A DNA stretch of 24,525 nt from an uncultured Lachnospiraceae bacterium (GTDB lineage: Bacteria; Bacillota; Clostridia; Lachnospirales; Lachnospiraceae): the NCBI GenBank assembly GCA_900544445.1, contig UQVK01000056.1, positions 1 to 24,525 on the forward strand. The letters are read 5' to 3'. This document shows positions 1 to 8,121 of the stretch, one piece after another. Each line of letters starts with the position of its first letter. Position 1 is the stretch's first letter. Position numbers and translations under genes: made by a program. The notes under the pieces were generated by a model. The model did not search any database. It saw only the letters and a program-made list of their open reading frames with translations, and was not told the DNA's origin.

Positions 1-544
1 CGGAAGCACCGTACAGAGCGCAGCGCGCTACGGGATCGCCAGAGGGCTTTTTACCAATGAGGCGGGCATCGGCACTGCCGCCATTGCCGCCGCTTCCTCC
101 GGCACCCGGTACCCCCGCCGGCAGGGGCTCATCTCCATGACGGCGGTGTTCTGGGACACGGTGGTCATGTGCGCCGTCACGGGGCTTGTGATCATCTGCA
201 ACATCCTGAAAAATCCCGGCTCCATTGCAGGCTACAGCTCCGCAAGCCTGACCACAGCCGCATTCACCGTCCTTCCCGGCGGCGCTGCCATCCTTTCCCT
301 TTCTCTGGTTGCCTTCGCTCTCACCACCCTCATCGGCTGGTGCTATTACGGAGAAAGGGCCGCCGAATATCTCTTCGACGGCCAGAGCCTTGTCTCCTAT
401 CATCTCTGCTATATTGTCATGATTTACATCGGCGCCGTACTGCCCATGGATCTGGTCTGGAGCGTCACGGACCTGATCAACGCCCTCATGGTTTTTCCCA
501 GCTGTCTGGCACTCTTTGCCCTGCAGAAGAAAATCCGGATTTAG
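1..544 (+). CDS. AGCS-family sodium:alanine/glycine symporter, C-terminal part (5' truncated by window edge)
   Basis: The frame is open from base 2 to the TAG at 542-544, so the gene enters from the left edge and about 180 C-terminal residues are visible. The first residues include RYGIARGLFTNEAGIGTA, the conserved AGCS signature (AlsT/DagA-type amino acid carriers). Hydrophobic membrane segments follow, together with the LIGWCYYGE element typical of the family. Such proteins import alanine, glycine or serine with Na+ across the cytoplasmic membrane. An ATG at 137 is internal to the conserved region and should not be taken as the start. The gene converges on degV. A serine dehydratase lies a few kilobases away, so a role in feeding small neutral amino acids to it is possible but only inferred. 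No convincing terminator was found in the 80-base convergent gap. Confidence 0.9.
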   Translation, partial: GSTVQSAARYGIARGLFTNEAGIGTAAIAAASSGTRYPRRQGLISMTAVFWDTVVMCAVTGLVIICNILKNPGSIAGYSSASLTTAAFTVLPGGAAILSLSLVAFALTTLIGWCYYGERAAEYLFDGQSLVSYHLCYIVMIYIGAVLPMDLVWSVTDLINALMVFPSCLALFALQKKIRI

Positions 545-624
545 GCTGTCTTCCGGCTGATCTGTCAGAACGCCGTCAAAGGGAAACCGCGTCCTGTCTC
601 GCCGTTTCTGGCTTTCACATCCGT

Positions 625-1518
625 TCAGGCCCGCTCCAGGATCCCCAGACCAAGCGGGTAAGGCCCCGTGTGCACGCCGATCGTCGCGCCGATCTGATAG
701 AGGGGAAGCTCCTCCAGGCTGATCAGCCCTTCCAGTCGCTCCACCACCAGCCTGCGGTATTCCTCCGCCTCCTCTCTGTCATAGCCGAAGCCTGCCGCGA
801 GCGAATACTTTTTAACCGCTCCGCCGCACGCCTGCAGGCAGTCCCTCAGAAGATCTATGGTCTTCTCCAAAGTCTTCCTCCGGGAACGGCTGATGCCGGA
901 AGGAAAGATTTCTCCCTCCTTCATGGTGATCACCGGACGGATGCCCAGAAGGGATCCCGCGATTCCGGCCACACGGCCGATCCGTCCGCCCGCCTGGAGA
1001 TATTCCAGATTTCCCACGGTGAAAAAAATACGTCCGGTGGACTTGATCGCTTCGATCCGCTCTGCCGTTTCCTCAAAGCCGGCGCCCCGCTCCTGCATGG
1101 CCGCCGCTTCCAGCACAAGAAGCCCCTGCAGCACGGTGCAGAGCGTGGTATCAATCACGCAGATTTTCGCGTCCGGATAGTCTTCCAGAATCAGCTCTCT
1201 GGCAGAGAGCGCCGACTGCATGGAACCGCTCAGTTTGGTGGAAATGCACAGCACCAGCATGGGAATACCCGCCTTCGCATAAGGCAGAAACGCATCCATA
1301 TAATCCTGCACCGAGGGCAGGGAAGATCTGGGATACACCCCCTTCCTGTTCACCATTTCCTGATAAAATTCCCGGATACCGATCTCCTCCAGCTCCTTCC
1401 GGTAATTCGTCCCGTCAAAGGACACATAAAAAGGTATCACCCGGATCTGCTTCTTCGCCGTAAGCTCCGGCGGGAGATCACAGGATCCGTCGCTTATGAT
1501 TTGAAACTGTTCGTTCAT
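625..1518 (-). CDS. DegV family fatty-acid-binding protein (FakB-like)
   Basis: The product is about 297 residues with the DegV/FakB hallmarks. These are an N-terminal SDGSCDLPPEL (family SDSxCDLP), a lipid-pocket motif STKLSGSMQSA, LEYLQAGGRIGR in the middle, and a C-terminal IGVHTGPYPLGLG with the conserved His-x-Gly-Pro. Family members bind a fatty acid and present it to a FakA kinase for phosphorylation; the ligand here is unknown. I chose the ATG at 1518 because AGAGG lies about 8 bases upstream. The frame stays open to an ATG at 1617, but that would run 65 bases into the preceding deacetylase gene with no ribosome site. The gene is last in the run sdaAB-sdaAA-acetyltransferase-deacetylase-degV. 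A stand-alone FakA-type domain lies elsewhere in the window (21217-21468), but no full FakA is present. Confidence 0.9.
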   Translation of the reverse strand: MNEQFQIISDGSCDLPPELTAKKQIRVIPFYVSFDGTNYRKELEEIGIREFYQEMVNRKGVYPRSSLPSVQDYMDAFLPYAKAGIPMLVLCISTKLSGSMQSALSARELILEDYPDAKICVIDTTLCTVLQGLLVLEAAAMQERGAGFEETAERIEAIKSTGRIFFTVGNLEYLQAGGRIGRVAGIAGSLLGIRPVITMKEGEIFPSGISRSRRKTLEKTIDLLRDCLQACGGAVKKYSLAAGFGYDREEAEEYRRLVVERLEGLISLEELPLYQIGATIGVHTGPYPLGLGILERA

Positions 1519-1552
1519 ATCAAAGACCTCTTTCTTTTTCATCCTGTCTTTC

Positions 1553-2347
1553 TTACAGCTTTCTGAACTCTCCGCCAGCGATGCGGACCGGCTCCCTGTC
1601 CACGCTGATCCAGACATCCTGCGCCGACGGGTTGTAAACCATCTTCCGGTTTCGAGAAAATCTCAGGCTGCGGGCCGCCTGCACATAATCCAGAATCTCG
1701 ATATTGGTAGCGTACCACACATCCTCCCGTCCGCCCGCCATCCGGCAGAAGTTCCCGATCTTCTCCCAGTTATGGTTCCGGTCAAATTCAAAGCTGTGTC
1801 CCCACACGTAAAAGAGAAGCATCTGCTCGAATTCCCGCTCCATAAACTTTTTCCATAGCCCTTCAAGATCATCGTCATGATGGGCTGTCGGATGCCATTT
1901 CATGAAATCCTGCGGCAGGTCAAAGGAGCCCGTCGCCGCCACCGTCCGGCTGTATTCCATTCCACAGGCTTCTGACAGGCTGATGGCATGATCCGTCCAG
2001 GCGCCGAAAGGCCAGGACATTCCCCGCACCGGATAGCCGCACAGTTCTTCCAGCCTTTCCTTATCCTCCAGGATCTCCTCAAGCACCTGTGCGTCCGGAA
2101 TCTGGGTCAGATAGGGATGATTCACCGTATGCACCGATACCTCATGATTCTTGTACAGTCCCGCCACATCTTCCGGCCGGACCCGTTCCTTCTCTCCCAG
2201 CCTTCCGCTGTTTAGATGAAAGGTTCCCCGAATGCCGCTTTGGTTGAAGATCTCCACCAGCCGGTAATCATATTCCATCCCGTCATCATAGCTCATAGTC
2301 AGAGCCCGTCTCACCCCGCCCGGAAAAAGATTGTTTTTTACTACCAT
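1553..2347 (-). CDS. polysaccharide deacetylase (NodB-type) family protein without signal peptide
   Basis: The protein is 264 residues long. It has the NodB catalytic set: a TFDDG-like TMSYDDG at residues 17-23 (Asp21 probable catalytic base, Asp22 metal ligand) and HTVNH with His73 and His77 in the HxxxH metal-binding spacing. WPFGAWT corresponds to the third motif. These enzymes remove acetyl or related groups from N-acetylated sugars in a metal-dependent way. Unlike most peptidoglycan or chitin deacetylases there is no signal peptide or membrane anchor; the catalytic motif begins only 17 residues in. A cytoplasmic substrate is therefore inferred. GGAG lies about 9 bases before the ATG. It starts 29 bases after the acetyltransferase gene and ends 34 bases before the chosen degV start. 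The exact substrate cannot be told from sequence. Confidence 0.88.
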   Translation of the reverse strand: MVVKNNLFPGGVRRALTMSYDDGMEYDYRLVEIFNQSGIRGTFHLNSGRLGEKERVRPEDVAGLYKNHEVSVHTVNHPYLTQIPDAQVLEEILEDKERLEELCGYPVRGMSWPFGAWTDHAISLSEACGMEYSRTVAATGSFDLPQDFMKWHPTAHHDDDLEGLWKKFMEREFEQMLLFYVWGHSFEFDRNHNWEKIGNFCRMAGGREDVWYATNIEILDYVQAARSLRFSRNRKMVYNPSAQDVWISVDREPVRIAGGEFRKL

Positions 2348-2376
2348 AAGTTTGCTCTCCGTTCAAATTCTCTTTT

Positions 2377-3540
2377 TTACACCGCATCCGCATCAGGCAG
2401 ATACAGGGGAAGCGGAAACCATCCTGCAGGCGCCCCGTATGACGAAAGGACAGCCGAAGATGGACCGAACAGAAAGCGCACCAGCTCTCCCCTTTCCCAT
2501 TCCTTCCCGTCTTTCCACTGCTCCGCCGCCTCTCCGGCCTCAACAGTGACGCAGACGTTTCCGTCCTTCACGCTGCAGCAATACAGCCTGCCCTCCGTCC
2601 GGAAGGCCCATTTTCCATCCAAAAGTCCTGTCAACCGCTGCTTTGCCCGCAGGAAGAATGCCAGCACTGCCTGAAGATCTTCCATATAATACTGATACCC
2701 CGTCCTGAGCTCATATCTTCCACAGATTTTTTCCAGGAAGGAAAATTCCTCTGTCCGGTACAGAGAAAGTCCCACCGAAAAACCCTCCGGCGCTCTCTGC
2801 TCCCAGTACGCCAGAAGCACTGCCGGATACAGCGTCATATCCGCAAGCTCCAGCTCCGTGATTTTATGCTCTCCATCCCGGACGGAATCGCACAGATATC
2901 CGGCAAAGCTGCCGTTTTTGCGAATCACGAGCGGAATACACCGGCCCGCTTTCAGATGCCGGACAAAATTCTCTCTTTTGCGAAGCGTATGCAGGGAAAG
3001 ACGGGTAAAGAGCTCATAGGCCAGCCCTTCCTCTTCCCCTCCTTCTTCCAGTTCCGTAAAGGAAATGGCTTCGGCATCCGTACACGCACGCTTCAGCCCA
3101 TGCTTTCCGTTCCCCGGCTCCAGCTGCATGTTGATCCGTGTCTCCATGGGTTCATATCCCCAGTAGGCGTATCGCTGTCTCTGCCCGGCGAGGACCGCAA
3201 AAGCATATCCCTCTTCCTTCATCCACTCCCGCACCGTTTTCAGCAGAAGCTGCATGAAGCCTCTTCCCCTCGCGTCTTCGGCCACGCTCACCGTTCCCAC
3301 GCCGATTCCTTTCAGAATCTCGCCGCCGCTCACAAAGGATATGGGCTCCGTCAGCAGAAGCGCCCGGATCTTTCCCTCCTCCAAAACGAGAAGATGGTTC
3401 CCGTCACAGGGTGCCTCCGGTCCGTACACATCCGGAATCAGCTCCGCAAAGCCGCCCGGCTGCACATCCTCCCCGAATATCCTGTCCGCGAAGCGCAGAA
3501 TTTCTTCCTTCCACTGTGCACCTGCTCTGATAACCTCCAT
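2377..3540 (-). CDS. Eis-like GNAT N-acetyltransferase with SCP2-like C-terminal domain
   Basis: The product is 387 residues, the usual length of the Eis family. The N-terminal GNAT half carries GIGVGTVSVAEDARGRG at about residues 77-93, the acetyl-CoA pyrophosphate-binding motif A (RGRG), followed by a long helix and the YAYWGYEP segment typical of Eis proteins. A second GNAT-like lobe and a C-terminal sterol-carrier-like domain (about residues 290-387) complete the architecture. Characterised Eis proteins acetylate several amines of aminoglycosides, but most members have unknown natural substrates, so resistance should not be assumed. AAGGAG lies just upstream of the ATG. It follows sdaAA by 43 bases and precedes the deacetylase by 29, consistent with co-transcription. 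Confidence 0.88.
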   Translation of the reverse strand: MEVIRAGAQWKEEILRFADRIFGEDVQPGGFAELIPDVYGPEAPCDGNHLLVLEEGKIRALLLTEPISFVSGGEILKGIGVGTVSVAEDARGRGFMQLLLKTVREWMKEEGYAFAVLAGQRQRYAYWGYEPMETRINMQLEPGNGKHGLKRACTDAEAISFTELEEGGEEEGLAYELFTRLSLHTLRKRENFVRHLKAGRCIPLVIRKNGSFAGYLCDSVRDGEHKITELELADMTLYPAVLLAYWEQRAPEGFSVGLSLYRTEEFSFLEKICGRYELRTGYQYYMEDLQAVLAFFLRAKQRLTGLLDGKWAFRTEGRLYCCSVKDGNVCVTVEAGEAAEQWKDGKEWERGELVRFLFGPSSAVLSSYGAPAGWFPLPLYLPDADAV

Positions 3541-3583
3541 TTTTTACCTTCTCCTTTTCAATGACCATTCTACAGGTCCTTTT

Positions 3584-4489
3584 TCACGACCTCTGTCCTT
3601 CACGTTCTCTGCCCTTCGAGGCCTCCGCCTCCTCCCGCATCCGCTGTCCGGTGGGCGTCACAGCCAGGCCGCCCTTCGCGGTTTCCCGCACCTCGGAAGG
3701 CATGGCCCTCCCGATGGCATACATGGCGTCCACCACCTCATCGAAGGGAATATAACTCTTCATGCCTGCGAGGGCAAGATCCGCCGAAAGCAGCGCATTG
3801 ACCGCTCCGGAGGCATTCCGCTTGATGCAGGGAATCTCCACAAGCCCCGCCACCGGATCACAGGTCAGCCCCAGCACATTTTTCAGCGCCATGGCGGCCG
3901 CATGAAAGGCCATATCCGGCGTTCCGCCCAGCATCTCCACCACAGCCGCAGCGCCCATCGCGGCGGCGGAACCGCACTCTGCCTGGCAGCCGCCTTCCGC
4001 TCCCGCAAGCGTGGCACGGCTGCCGATCAGAATTCCCACCGCGGATGCGGTGAACAGGCCGTCGATCACCTGTTCCCGATCCAGACTACGGGTTTCGGCA
4101 CAGGACAGAAGTACGGCGGGAACAATCCCGCAGGAACCTGCCGTGGGACAAGCGACAATGCACTGCATGGAAGCGTTCAGCTCGCTGCAGGAAAGCGCCA
4201 TCGCCGCAGCCAGAGAAGCCGTATCTCCGAGAACGCTTTTTCCCGTCTGCCTGTAGGCTTCATACAGGCAGGCGTTTCCTCCGGTCAGCCCGCTGACCGA
4301 ATGCACCGGCTCCTTCCGCGCCTTCTCCACGGATCGTTCCATCACCGCAAGCGTCTGGGCCATTCTGTCCCGAAGCTCCTGTCTGTCTCCGGTTCCCGCT
4401 TCCAGCTCCTGCGCCAGAGCGTAGTCACAGAGCCGCATATTTTCCTGCTGCAGATATGCAGTCAGTTTTTCCGTATCCATGATGAACAT
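3584..4489 (-). CDS. sdaAA: L-serine ammonia-lyase (serine dehydratase), iron-sulfur-dependent, alpha subunit
   Basis: The 301-residue protein matches the alpha (catalytic) subunit of two-subunit bacterial L-serine dehydratases. Visible family landmarks are CIVACPTAGSCGIVP, the TCDPVAGLVEIPCI block and a GCQAECGSAAAMG block. Together these contain the conserved cysteines that hold the [4Fe-4S] cluster used as a Lewis acid. The reaction is L-serine to pyruvate plus ammonia in the cytoplasm. The gene begins at an ATG with AGGAAA about 7 bases upstream, 54 bases after the beta-subunit stop, in the usual beta-then-alpha order. This is the non-PLP, oxygen-sensitive type, which fits an anaerobe. 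It is probably expressed with the three following genes. Confidence 0.95.
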   Translation of the reverse strand: MFIMDTEKLTAYLQQENMRLCDYALAQELEAGTGDRQELRDRMAQTLAVMERSVEKARKEPVHSVSGLTGGNACLYEAYRQTGKSVLGDTASLAAAMALSCSELNASMQCIVACPTAGSCGIVPAVLLSCAETRSLDREQVIDGLFTASAVGILIGSRATLAGAEGGCQAECGSAAAMGAAAVVEMLGGTPDMAFHAAAMALKNVLGLTCDPVAGLVEIPCIKRNASGAVNALLSADLALAGMKSYIPFDEVVDAMYAIGRAMPSEVRETAKGGLAVTPTGQRMREEAEASKGREREGQRS

Positions 4490-4543
4490 ATGAATTTCCT
4501 TTCCTACCAGACTTCACAGGCCGCTTTTTCCGCCTGCCGCACA

Positions 4544-5221
4544 TCAGTTCATATCCGCCGGATTCAAAAGCAGCGCGCGCTGTACGCCGTATACCTGCTC
4601 CAGCGCTCCCTTCAGAGCCTCCGGAAGCTCCCCGTCCAGCTCCATATACATGCAGGCAGTATGGTTATCTGCGGAACGGTTTACCTGCATATTTCCGATA
4701 TTGATCCGATAGGCATACAGGATTGCCGTAATCCCCGCGATCACCCCCGGCTCGTCCATATGCCTGGTGGCCAGAATCGGACGTTCTCCCGAAAACTGAA
4801 CTGCCACTCCGTCGATCTCCGTGATGCACACACTTCCGCCGCCGACGCTGCTTCCGGTCATGGTAAACTGACGTCCGCTTTCCGTAGTCAGCTCCATGCG
4901 TACCGTATTGGGATGTACCTCTCCCAGATCTGCCGGCTGAAAGCTCACCTCCATCCCGCTTTCAGCCGCCAGCTCATAGGCCTGCTTCAGCCGCTCGTCG
5001 TCATACCGGATTCCCTGGATTCCCGCCAGAAGCGCCTTATCCGTCCCATGTCCGGCATAGGTTTCCGCAAAAGATCCGTGCATATAGAAAACAGCCTTCT
5101 TCACGTTCTCTCCGCACAAATGTCTGGCAAAAAGGCCCAGCCTGGCCGCTCCCGCCGTATGACTGCTGGAAGGCCCAACCATAATGGGGCCGATGATATC
5201 AAAAACGCCGTAATGCTTCAC
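4544..5221 (-). CDS. sdaAB: L-serine ammonia-lyase, iron-sulfur-dependent, beta subunit (GTG start)
   Basis: The beta subunit begins VKHYGVFDIIGPIMVGPSSSH; the family motif GPIMVGPSSSHTAG is near the N-terminus. It ends with an ACT-like regulatory region (RHMDEPGVIAGI at about residues 155-166). Only the GTG at 5221 makes a normal 225-residue protein, and AGAGGAG sits 5 bases upstream of it. The frame stays open to an ATG at 5308, but those extra 29 codons translate the tsf terminator hairpin (5263-5302) and are an artefact. The partner is sdaAA immediately downstream. The gene follows the tsf terminator closely, so its own promoter must overlap that terminator or it relies on read-through (see findings). 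Confidence 0.94.
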   Translation of the reverse strand: MKHYGVFDIIGPIMVGPSSSHTAGAARLGLFARHLCGENVKKAVFYMHGSFAETYAGHGTDKALLAGIQGIRYDDERLKQAYELAAESGMEVSFQPADLGEVHPNTVRMELTTESGRQFTMTGSSVGGGSVCITEIDGVAVQFSGERPILATRHMDEPGVIAGITAILYAYRINIGNMQVNRSADNHTACMYMELDGELPEALKGALEQVYGVQRALLLNPADMN

Positions 5222-5262
5222 CGCATCTCCTCTCTTCCGCCGCTGGCGAAATTCTCTTTTAG

Positions 5263-5302
5263 AAAAGCCCCCGGAAACCCAATATGGTTTCCGGAGGCTT
5301 TT
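5263..5302 (-). terminator. intrinsic terminator after tsf (possibly bidirectional)
   Basis: A 17-position stem (5263-5279 with 5286-5302) contains a single C/A mismatch and a 6-base loop. On the minus strand it ends in GGGGGC then TTTTCT. It begins 51 bases beyond the tsf stop and separates rpsB-tsf from sdaAB. The plus-strand reading also ends in a T-run. Confidence 0.88.
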
Positions 5303-5353
5303 ATCCAATGACTGCCGTCCTGTAGAAATACTGCAGTCCTTTTCTCTGGGAAA

Positions 5354-6283
5354 TTACAGTCCTGCCTGAGCAGCAACCTCTGCAGCAAAGTCATCTACCT
5401 TCTTCTCGATGCCTTCACCGGTCTCAAAACGCACGAAGCTCTTGATGGAAAGATTTGCGCCGTTCTCCTTGCCAACCTGCTCCACATACTTGGCAACGGT
5501 CAGATCGCCGTCCTTCACGTATGCCTGCTCCAGGAGGCAAACCTCCTTCAGCTCCTTGGCAAGACGTCCGGTGATCATCTTCTCGATGATGTTTGCAGGC
5601 TTATTCGCATTCTTGGGATCATTCTGCGCCTGTGCGATCAGGATCTGCTTCTCATGCTCCTTGTACTCTTCCGGTACATCGGCAACAGCCACATACTTGG
5701 GAGAAAGAGCTGCAACCTGCATGGCCACATTGGTCAGGCACTCTTTGATGGCATCATTTACCACATCGGTGTCAGCTTCCACGATAACGCCGATTCTTCC
5801 GCCGCCATGGGTATAGGAAACCACACAGCCGTGTTCCGCAACCACCTTCTGGAATCTTCTGATGTTCAGGTTCTCACCGATGGTAGCGATCTTCTCCACC
5901 AGAGCTTCCTTCACGGTCTTGGAAGGATCTACATTCCAGCTTTCAGCCAGAAGAGCGTCCACATCAGCCGCATCGGAATCCACCGCCTGCTTTGCAACAG
6001 ATGCAACAAACTCCTGGAAGGTCTCATTCTTTGCAACGAAGTCGGTCTCGGAATTCACTTCCACAACCGCAGCCGTGGTGTCATCCTTCACCGCGATACG
6101 GCAAAGTCCCTCTGCCGCAATTCTTCCGGCCTTCTTCTCAGCCTTGGCCTGTCCGTTCTTTCTCAGGTACTCCATGGCCGCTTCCATGTCGCCGTTTGTC
6201 TCGTTCAGCGCCTTCTTGCAGTCCATCATGCCAGCGCCGGAAATCTCTCTTAATTCCTTTACCATTGCTGCTGTAATAGCCAT
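5354..6283 (-). CDS. tsf: translation elongation factor Ts
   Basis: The protein has 309 residues from the ATG at 6283. The N-terminal UBA-like helix set contains ISGAGMMDCKKAL, the conserved EF-Tu contact region. SETDFVAKN marks the core that helps displace Mg2+ and GDP from EF-Tu. The frame is open five codons further to an ATG at 6298, but those codons overlap the ribosome-binding sequence GGAGG that serves 6283, so the shorter start is preferred. The family consensus start (MAITA) agrees. It follows rpsB by 27 bases with no terminator between, the standard rpsB-tsf pair. A strong terminator lies downstream, so pyrH and frr, which follow tsf in many Firmicutes, are not part of this operon. 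Confidence 0.97.
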   Translation of the reverse strand: MAITAAMVKELREISGAGMMDCKKALNETNGDMEAAMEYLRKNGQAKAEKKAGRIAAEGLCRIAVKDDTTAAVVEVNSETDFVAKNETFQEFVASVAKQAVDSDAADVDALLAESWNVDPSKTVKEALVEKIATIGENLNIRRFQKVVAEHGCVVSYTHGGGRIGVIVEADTDVVNDAIKECLTNVAMQVAALSPKYVAVADVPEEYKEHEKQILIAQAQNDPKNANKPANIIEKMITGRLAKELKEVCLLEQAYVKDGDLTVAKYVEQVGKENGANLSIKSFVRFETGEGIEKKVDDFAAEVAAQAGL

Positions 6284-6310
6284 TGTATTTTCCTCCATCC
6301 AAACTAAAGT

Positions 6311-7078
6311 TTAAGCTTCTGCTTCCGCTTCCTGAGCCGCAACCTCTTCGATATCGGTCGCTTCGGTCTCCAGAGCCTGCTCATCGTAAACCGCTTCGCC
6401 CTGGTTTGCCTCAATCACGGCGTCAGCCATCTTGGAAGTGATCAGCTTAACCGCTCTGATGGCATCGTCATTGCCGGGGATGATGAAATCAAGCTCTTCG
6501 GGATCGCAGTTGGTGTCGCCGATTCCGATCAGGGTGATTCCCAGAATGTGCGCTTCCTGTACGCAGATTCTTTCCTTCTTGGGGTCAACAACGAAGATCG
6601 CATCAGGAATTCTGGTCATGTTCTTGATTCCGCCAAGGTTCTTCTCCAGCTTCTCCCATTCCTTCTTGATCTGGATAACTTCCTTCTTGGGAAGCACATC
6701 GAAGGTTCCATCTTCCGCCATGGTCTCGATCTGTTTCAGTCTGTCGATTCTGCTTCTGATGGTCTTGAAGTTGGTGAGCATGCCGCCCAGCCATCTCTCA
6801 TTTACATAATACATACCGCAGCGCTCTGCCTCGGTCTTCACCGCATCCTGTGCCTGCTTCTTGGTTCCAACGAACAGGATCGTTCCGCCCTGAGCGGCGA
6901 TCTCGGAAACCGCATTGTAAGCCTCATCGATCTTTCCTACAGACTTCTGCAGGTCGATGATGTGGATGCCGTTTCTCTCGGTGAAGATGTAGGGAGCCAT
7001 CTTGGGGTTCCATCTTCTTGTCTGATGTCCGAAATGAACACCTGCTTCCAGTAACTGCTTCATTGAAATAACGCTCAT
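6311..7078 (-). CDS. rpsB: 30S ribosomal protein S2
   Basis: The 255-residue product begins [20 protein letters not shown] and contains [12 protein letters not shown] and GTKKQAQ, all diagnostic for bacterial S2, which binds the 16S rRNA between head and body of the small subunit. The C-terminus is an acidic Glu/Ala-rich tail, as in other clostridial S2 proteins. The start is an ATG with GGAGG 8 bases upstream. The gene has its own predicted promoter, overlapping the codY terminator, and a leader of about 145 bases that can form at least four hairpins. Confidence 0.98.
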   Translation of the reverse strand: MSVISMKQLLEAGVHFGHQTRRWNPKMAPYIFTERNGIHIIDLQKSVGKIDEAYNAVSEIAAQGGTILFVGTKKQAQDAVKTEAERCGMYYVNERWLGGMLTNFKTIRSRIDRLKQIETMAEDGTFDVLPKKEVIQIKKEWEKLEKNLGGIKNMTRIPDAIFVVDPKKERICVQEAHILGITLIGIGDTNCDPEELDFIIPGNDDAIRAVKLITSKMADAVIEANQGEAVYDEQALETEATDIEEVAAQEAEAEA

Positions 7079-7224
7079 TGTTTCTACCTCCGTCTGGTTA
7101 AATTCTTCCGTATGCCTTGTGCGCCCTCAGGCGCCCTCCCGGGGAAAAAGTTTCCCCCGTCTGCCACCTCCCGCGTTAAGGAGGCACCGGCCGGAACCCG
7201 GCACACGTGATTTTTGGTCACAAC
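7079..7224 (-). promoter_or_regulatory. structured 5' leader of rpsB, candidate ribosomal-protein autoregulatory element
   Basis: Between the predicted rpsB start of transcription (about 7224) and the ATG, four consecutive perfect stems can be drawn. They are 7190-7194/7198-7202, 7167-7171/7180-7184, 7141-7147/7151-7157 and 7121-7125/7130-7134, with loops of 3, 8, 3 and 4 bases. None is followed by a T-run, so they are not terminators. S2 is known to regulate its own mRNA in some bacteria; applying this here is inference. Confidence 0.45.
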
Positions 7225-7230
7225 AAATGG

Positions 7231-7259
7231 ATTTTAACATAAAAAAGCCCCCTGCGCAA
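7231..7259 (-). promoter_or_regulatory. predicted sigma-A promoter for rpsB inside the codY terminator
   Basis: On the minus strand TTGCGC (7254-7259) and TAAAAT (7231-7236) are 17 bases apart, with TG one base before the -10 (extended -10). The -35 lies in the loop of the codY terminator hairpin. The -35 match is only moderate; the extended -10 and the ideal spacing support the call. Confidence 0.6.
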
Positions 7260-7268
7260 GGGGCTTTT
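7243..7268 (-). terminator. intrinsic terminator after codY
   Basis: A 9-bp perfect stem (7243-7251 with 7260-7268, AAAAGCCCC type) has an 8-base loop and a downstream T-run on the minus strand. It lies 17 bases beyond the codY stop. Confidence 0.88.
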
Positions 7269-7285
7269 CTCATTTTTACCATTTT

Positions 7286-8080
7286 TCATCCGATTTGTCC
7301 GGACAGCTTCTTCACCTCATCAAAAACCACATCGTTCTTCACCTTGATGTAGGTTCCCTTCATTCCTGAGGAACGGGACTCGATGATTCCAGCGCTTTCA
7401 AATTTCCGCAGAGCGTTCACGATCACGGAACGGGTGATTCCCGCGCGGTCTGCGATCTTGCTTGCAACAAGAACGCCCTCCATGCCGCCCAGCTCTTCAA
7501 AAATATGGACGATCGCCTGCGTCTCCGAATAGGACAGTGTGCCGATCGCAGACTTGACCACGGCGAGCTTCCTGCTTTCCTCCGCGCTCTCTTCGCTGAC
7601 GGAACGGAGCATTTCCAGTCCCACAACGGTGGAGCCGTATTCGCAGAGGATAATGTCATCGATGCCGTAGCCTTCCGTCACCCGATAGATGAAAAGAGTT
7701 CCCAGGCGTTCCCCCGCGATCTCGATCGGCGTCACGACGGCGGCAAAGCGCTTTACATCCGTGCTTTCAAAGCCGAGCGTGGCAAGATTCACATTCTCCT
7801 TCGTGGACAGCACGGAAAGCAGACGTTCGTTCAGCATCGGATCGATGAAGCTTCCCACCTCATTGCGGATCAGCTCCTCCAGAAGTTCTCCCGAAGCCGC
7901 CGCTCCCGGAAGATTTCCGACTCCAAGGACCTTTCCCTTGCGGCTGATTACCAGAACGTTGGAAGCGAGAATCTCTCTCAGCACACTGCAGATATCATTG
8001 AACACAACCTTACTGGAATTATTGTTGTGCAGCAGTTTCCCGATTTTCCGTGTTTTATCCAGCAGTTGAACGCTACTCAT
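7286..8080 (-). CDS. codY: GTP- and branched-chain-amino-acid-sensing global regulator CodY
   Basis: The 264-residue product begins MSSVQLLDKTRKIGKLL, the CodY N-terminus. It has a GAF domain (about residues 1-160) that binds Ile, Leu and Val, and a C-terminal winged helix. The recognition region ASKIADRAGITRSVIVNALR is almost invariant in the family. CodY represses or activates nutrient-adaptation genes in post-exponential and sporulation transitions. GGAGG lies 8 bases before the ATG, and an extended -10 promoter lies at 8122-8150 just after topA. In Bacillus subtilis codY lies downstream of topA but separated by trmFO, xerC and clpQY; here those are absent and topA directly precedes codY. 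A strong terminator follows. Confidence 0.98.
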   Translation of the reverse strand: MSSVQLLDKTRKIGKLLHNNNSSKVVFNDICSVLREILASNVLVISRKGKVLGVGNLPGAAASGELLEELIRNEVGSFIDPMLNERLLSVLSTKENVNLATLGFESTDVKRFAAVVTPIEIAGERLGTLFIYRVTEGYGIDDIILCEYGSTVVGLEMLRSVSEESAEESRKLAVVKSAIGTLSYSETQAIVHIFEELGGMEGVLVASKIADRAGITRSVIVNALRKFESAGIIESRSSGMKGTYIKVKNDVVFDEVKKLSGQIG

Positions 8081-8121
8081 CTATCTTCCCTCCGCCAGGA
8101 CGCCTCTTTTGTAATGAATTT

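Noticed and set aside
169..1566. Long plus-strand open frames, including 169-1566, 3254-5311 and 15347-16438.
   Set aside because: They lie opposite or out of frame with well-recognised genes (DegV, sdaAA/sdaAB, hemW/lepA) and are rich in Arg/His/Pro/Ser as expected for shadow frames of GC-rich genes.
1519..1617. Longer DegV start at 1617 or 1542.
   Set aside because: 1617 overlaps the deacetylase gene by 65 bases without a ribosome site; at 1542 the nearest purine run is too close. 1518 has AGAGG at normal spacing.
5222..5308. N-terminal extension of SdaAB starting at an ATG at 5308.
   Set aside because: These codons translate the tsf terminator hairpin; the GTG at 5221 has a good ribosome site and matches the family start.
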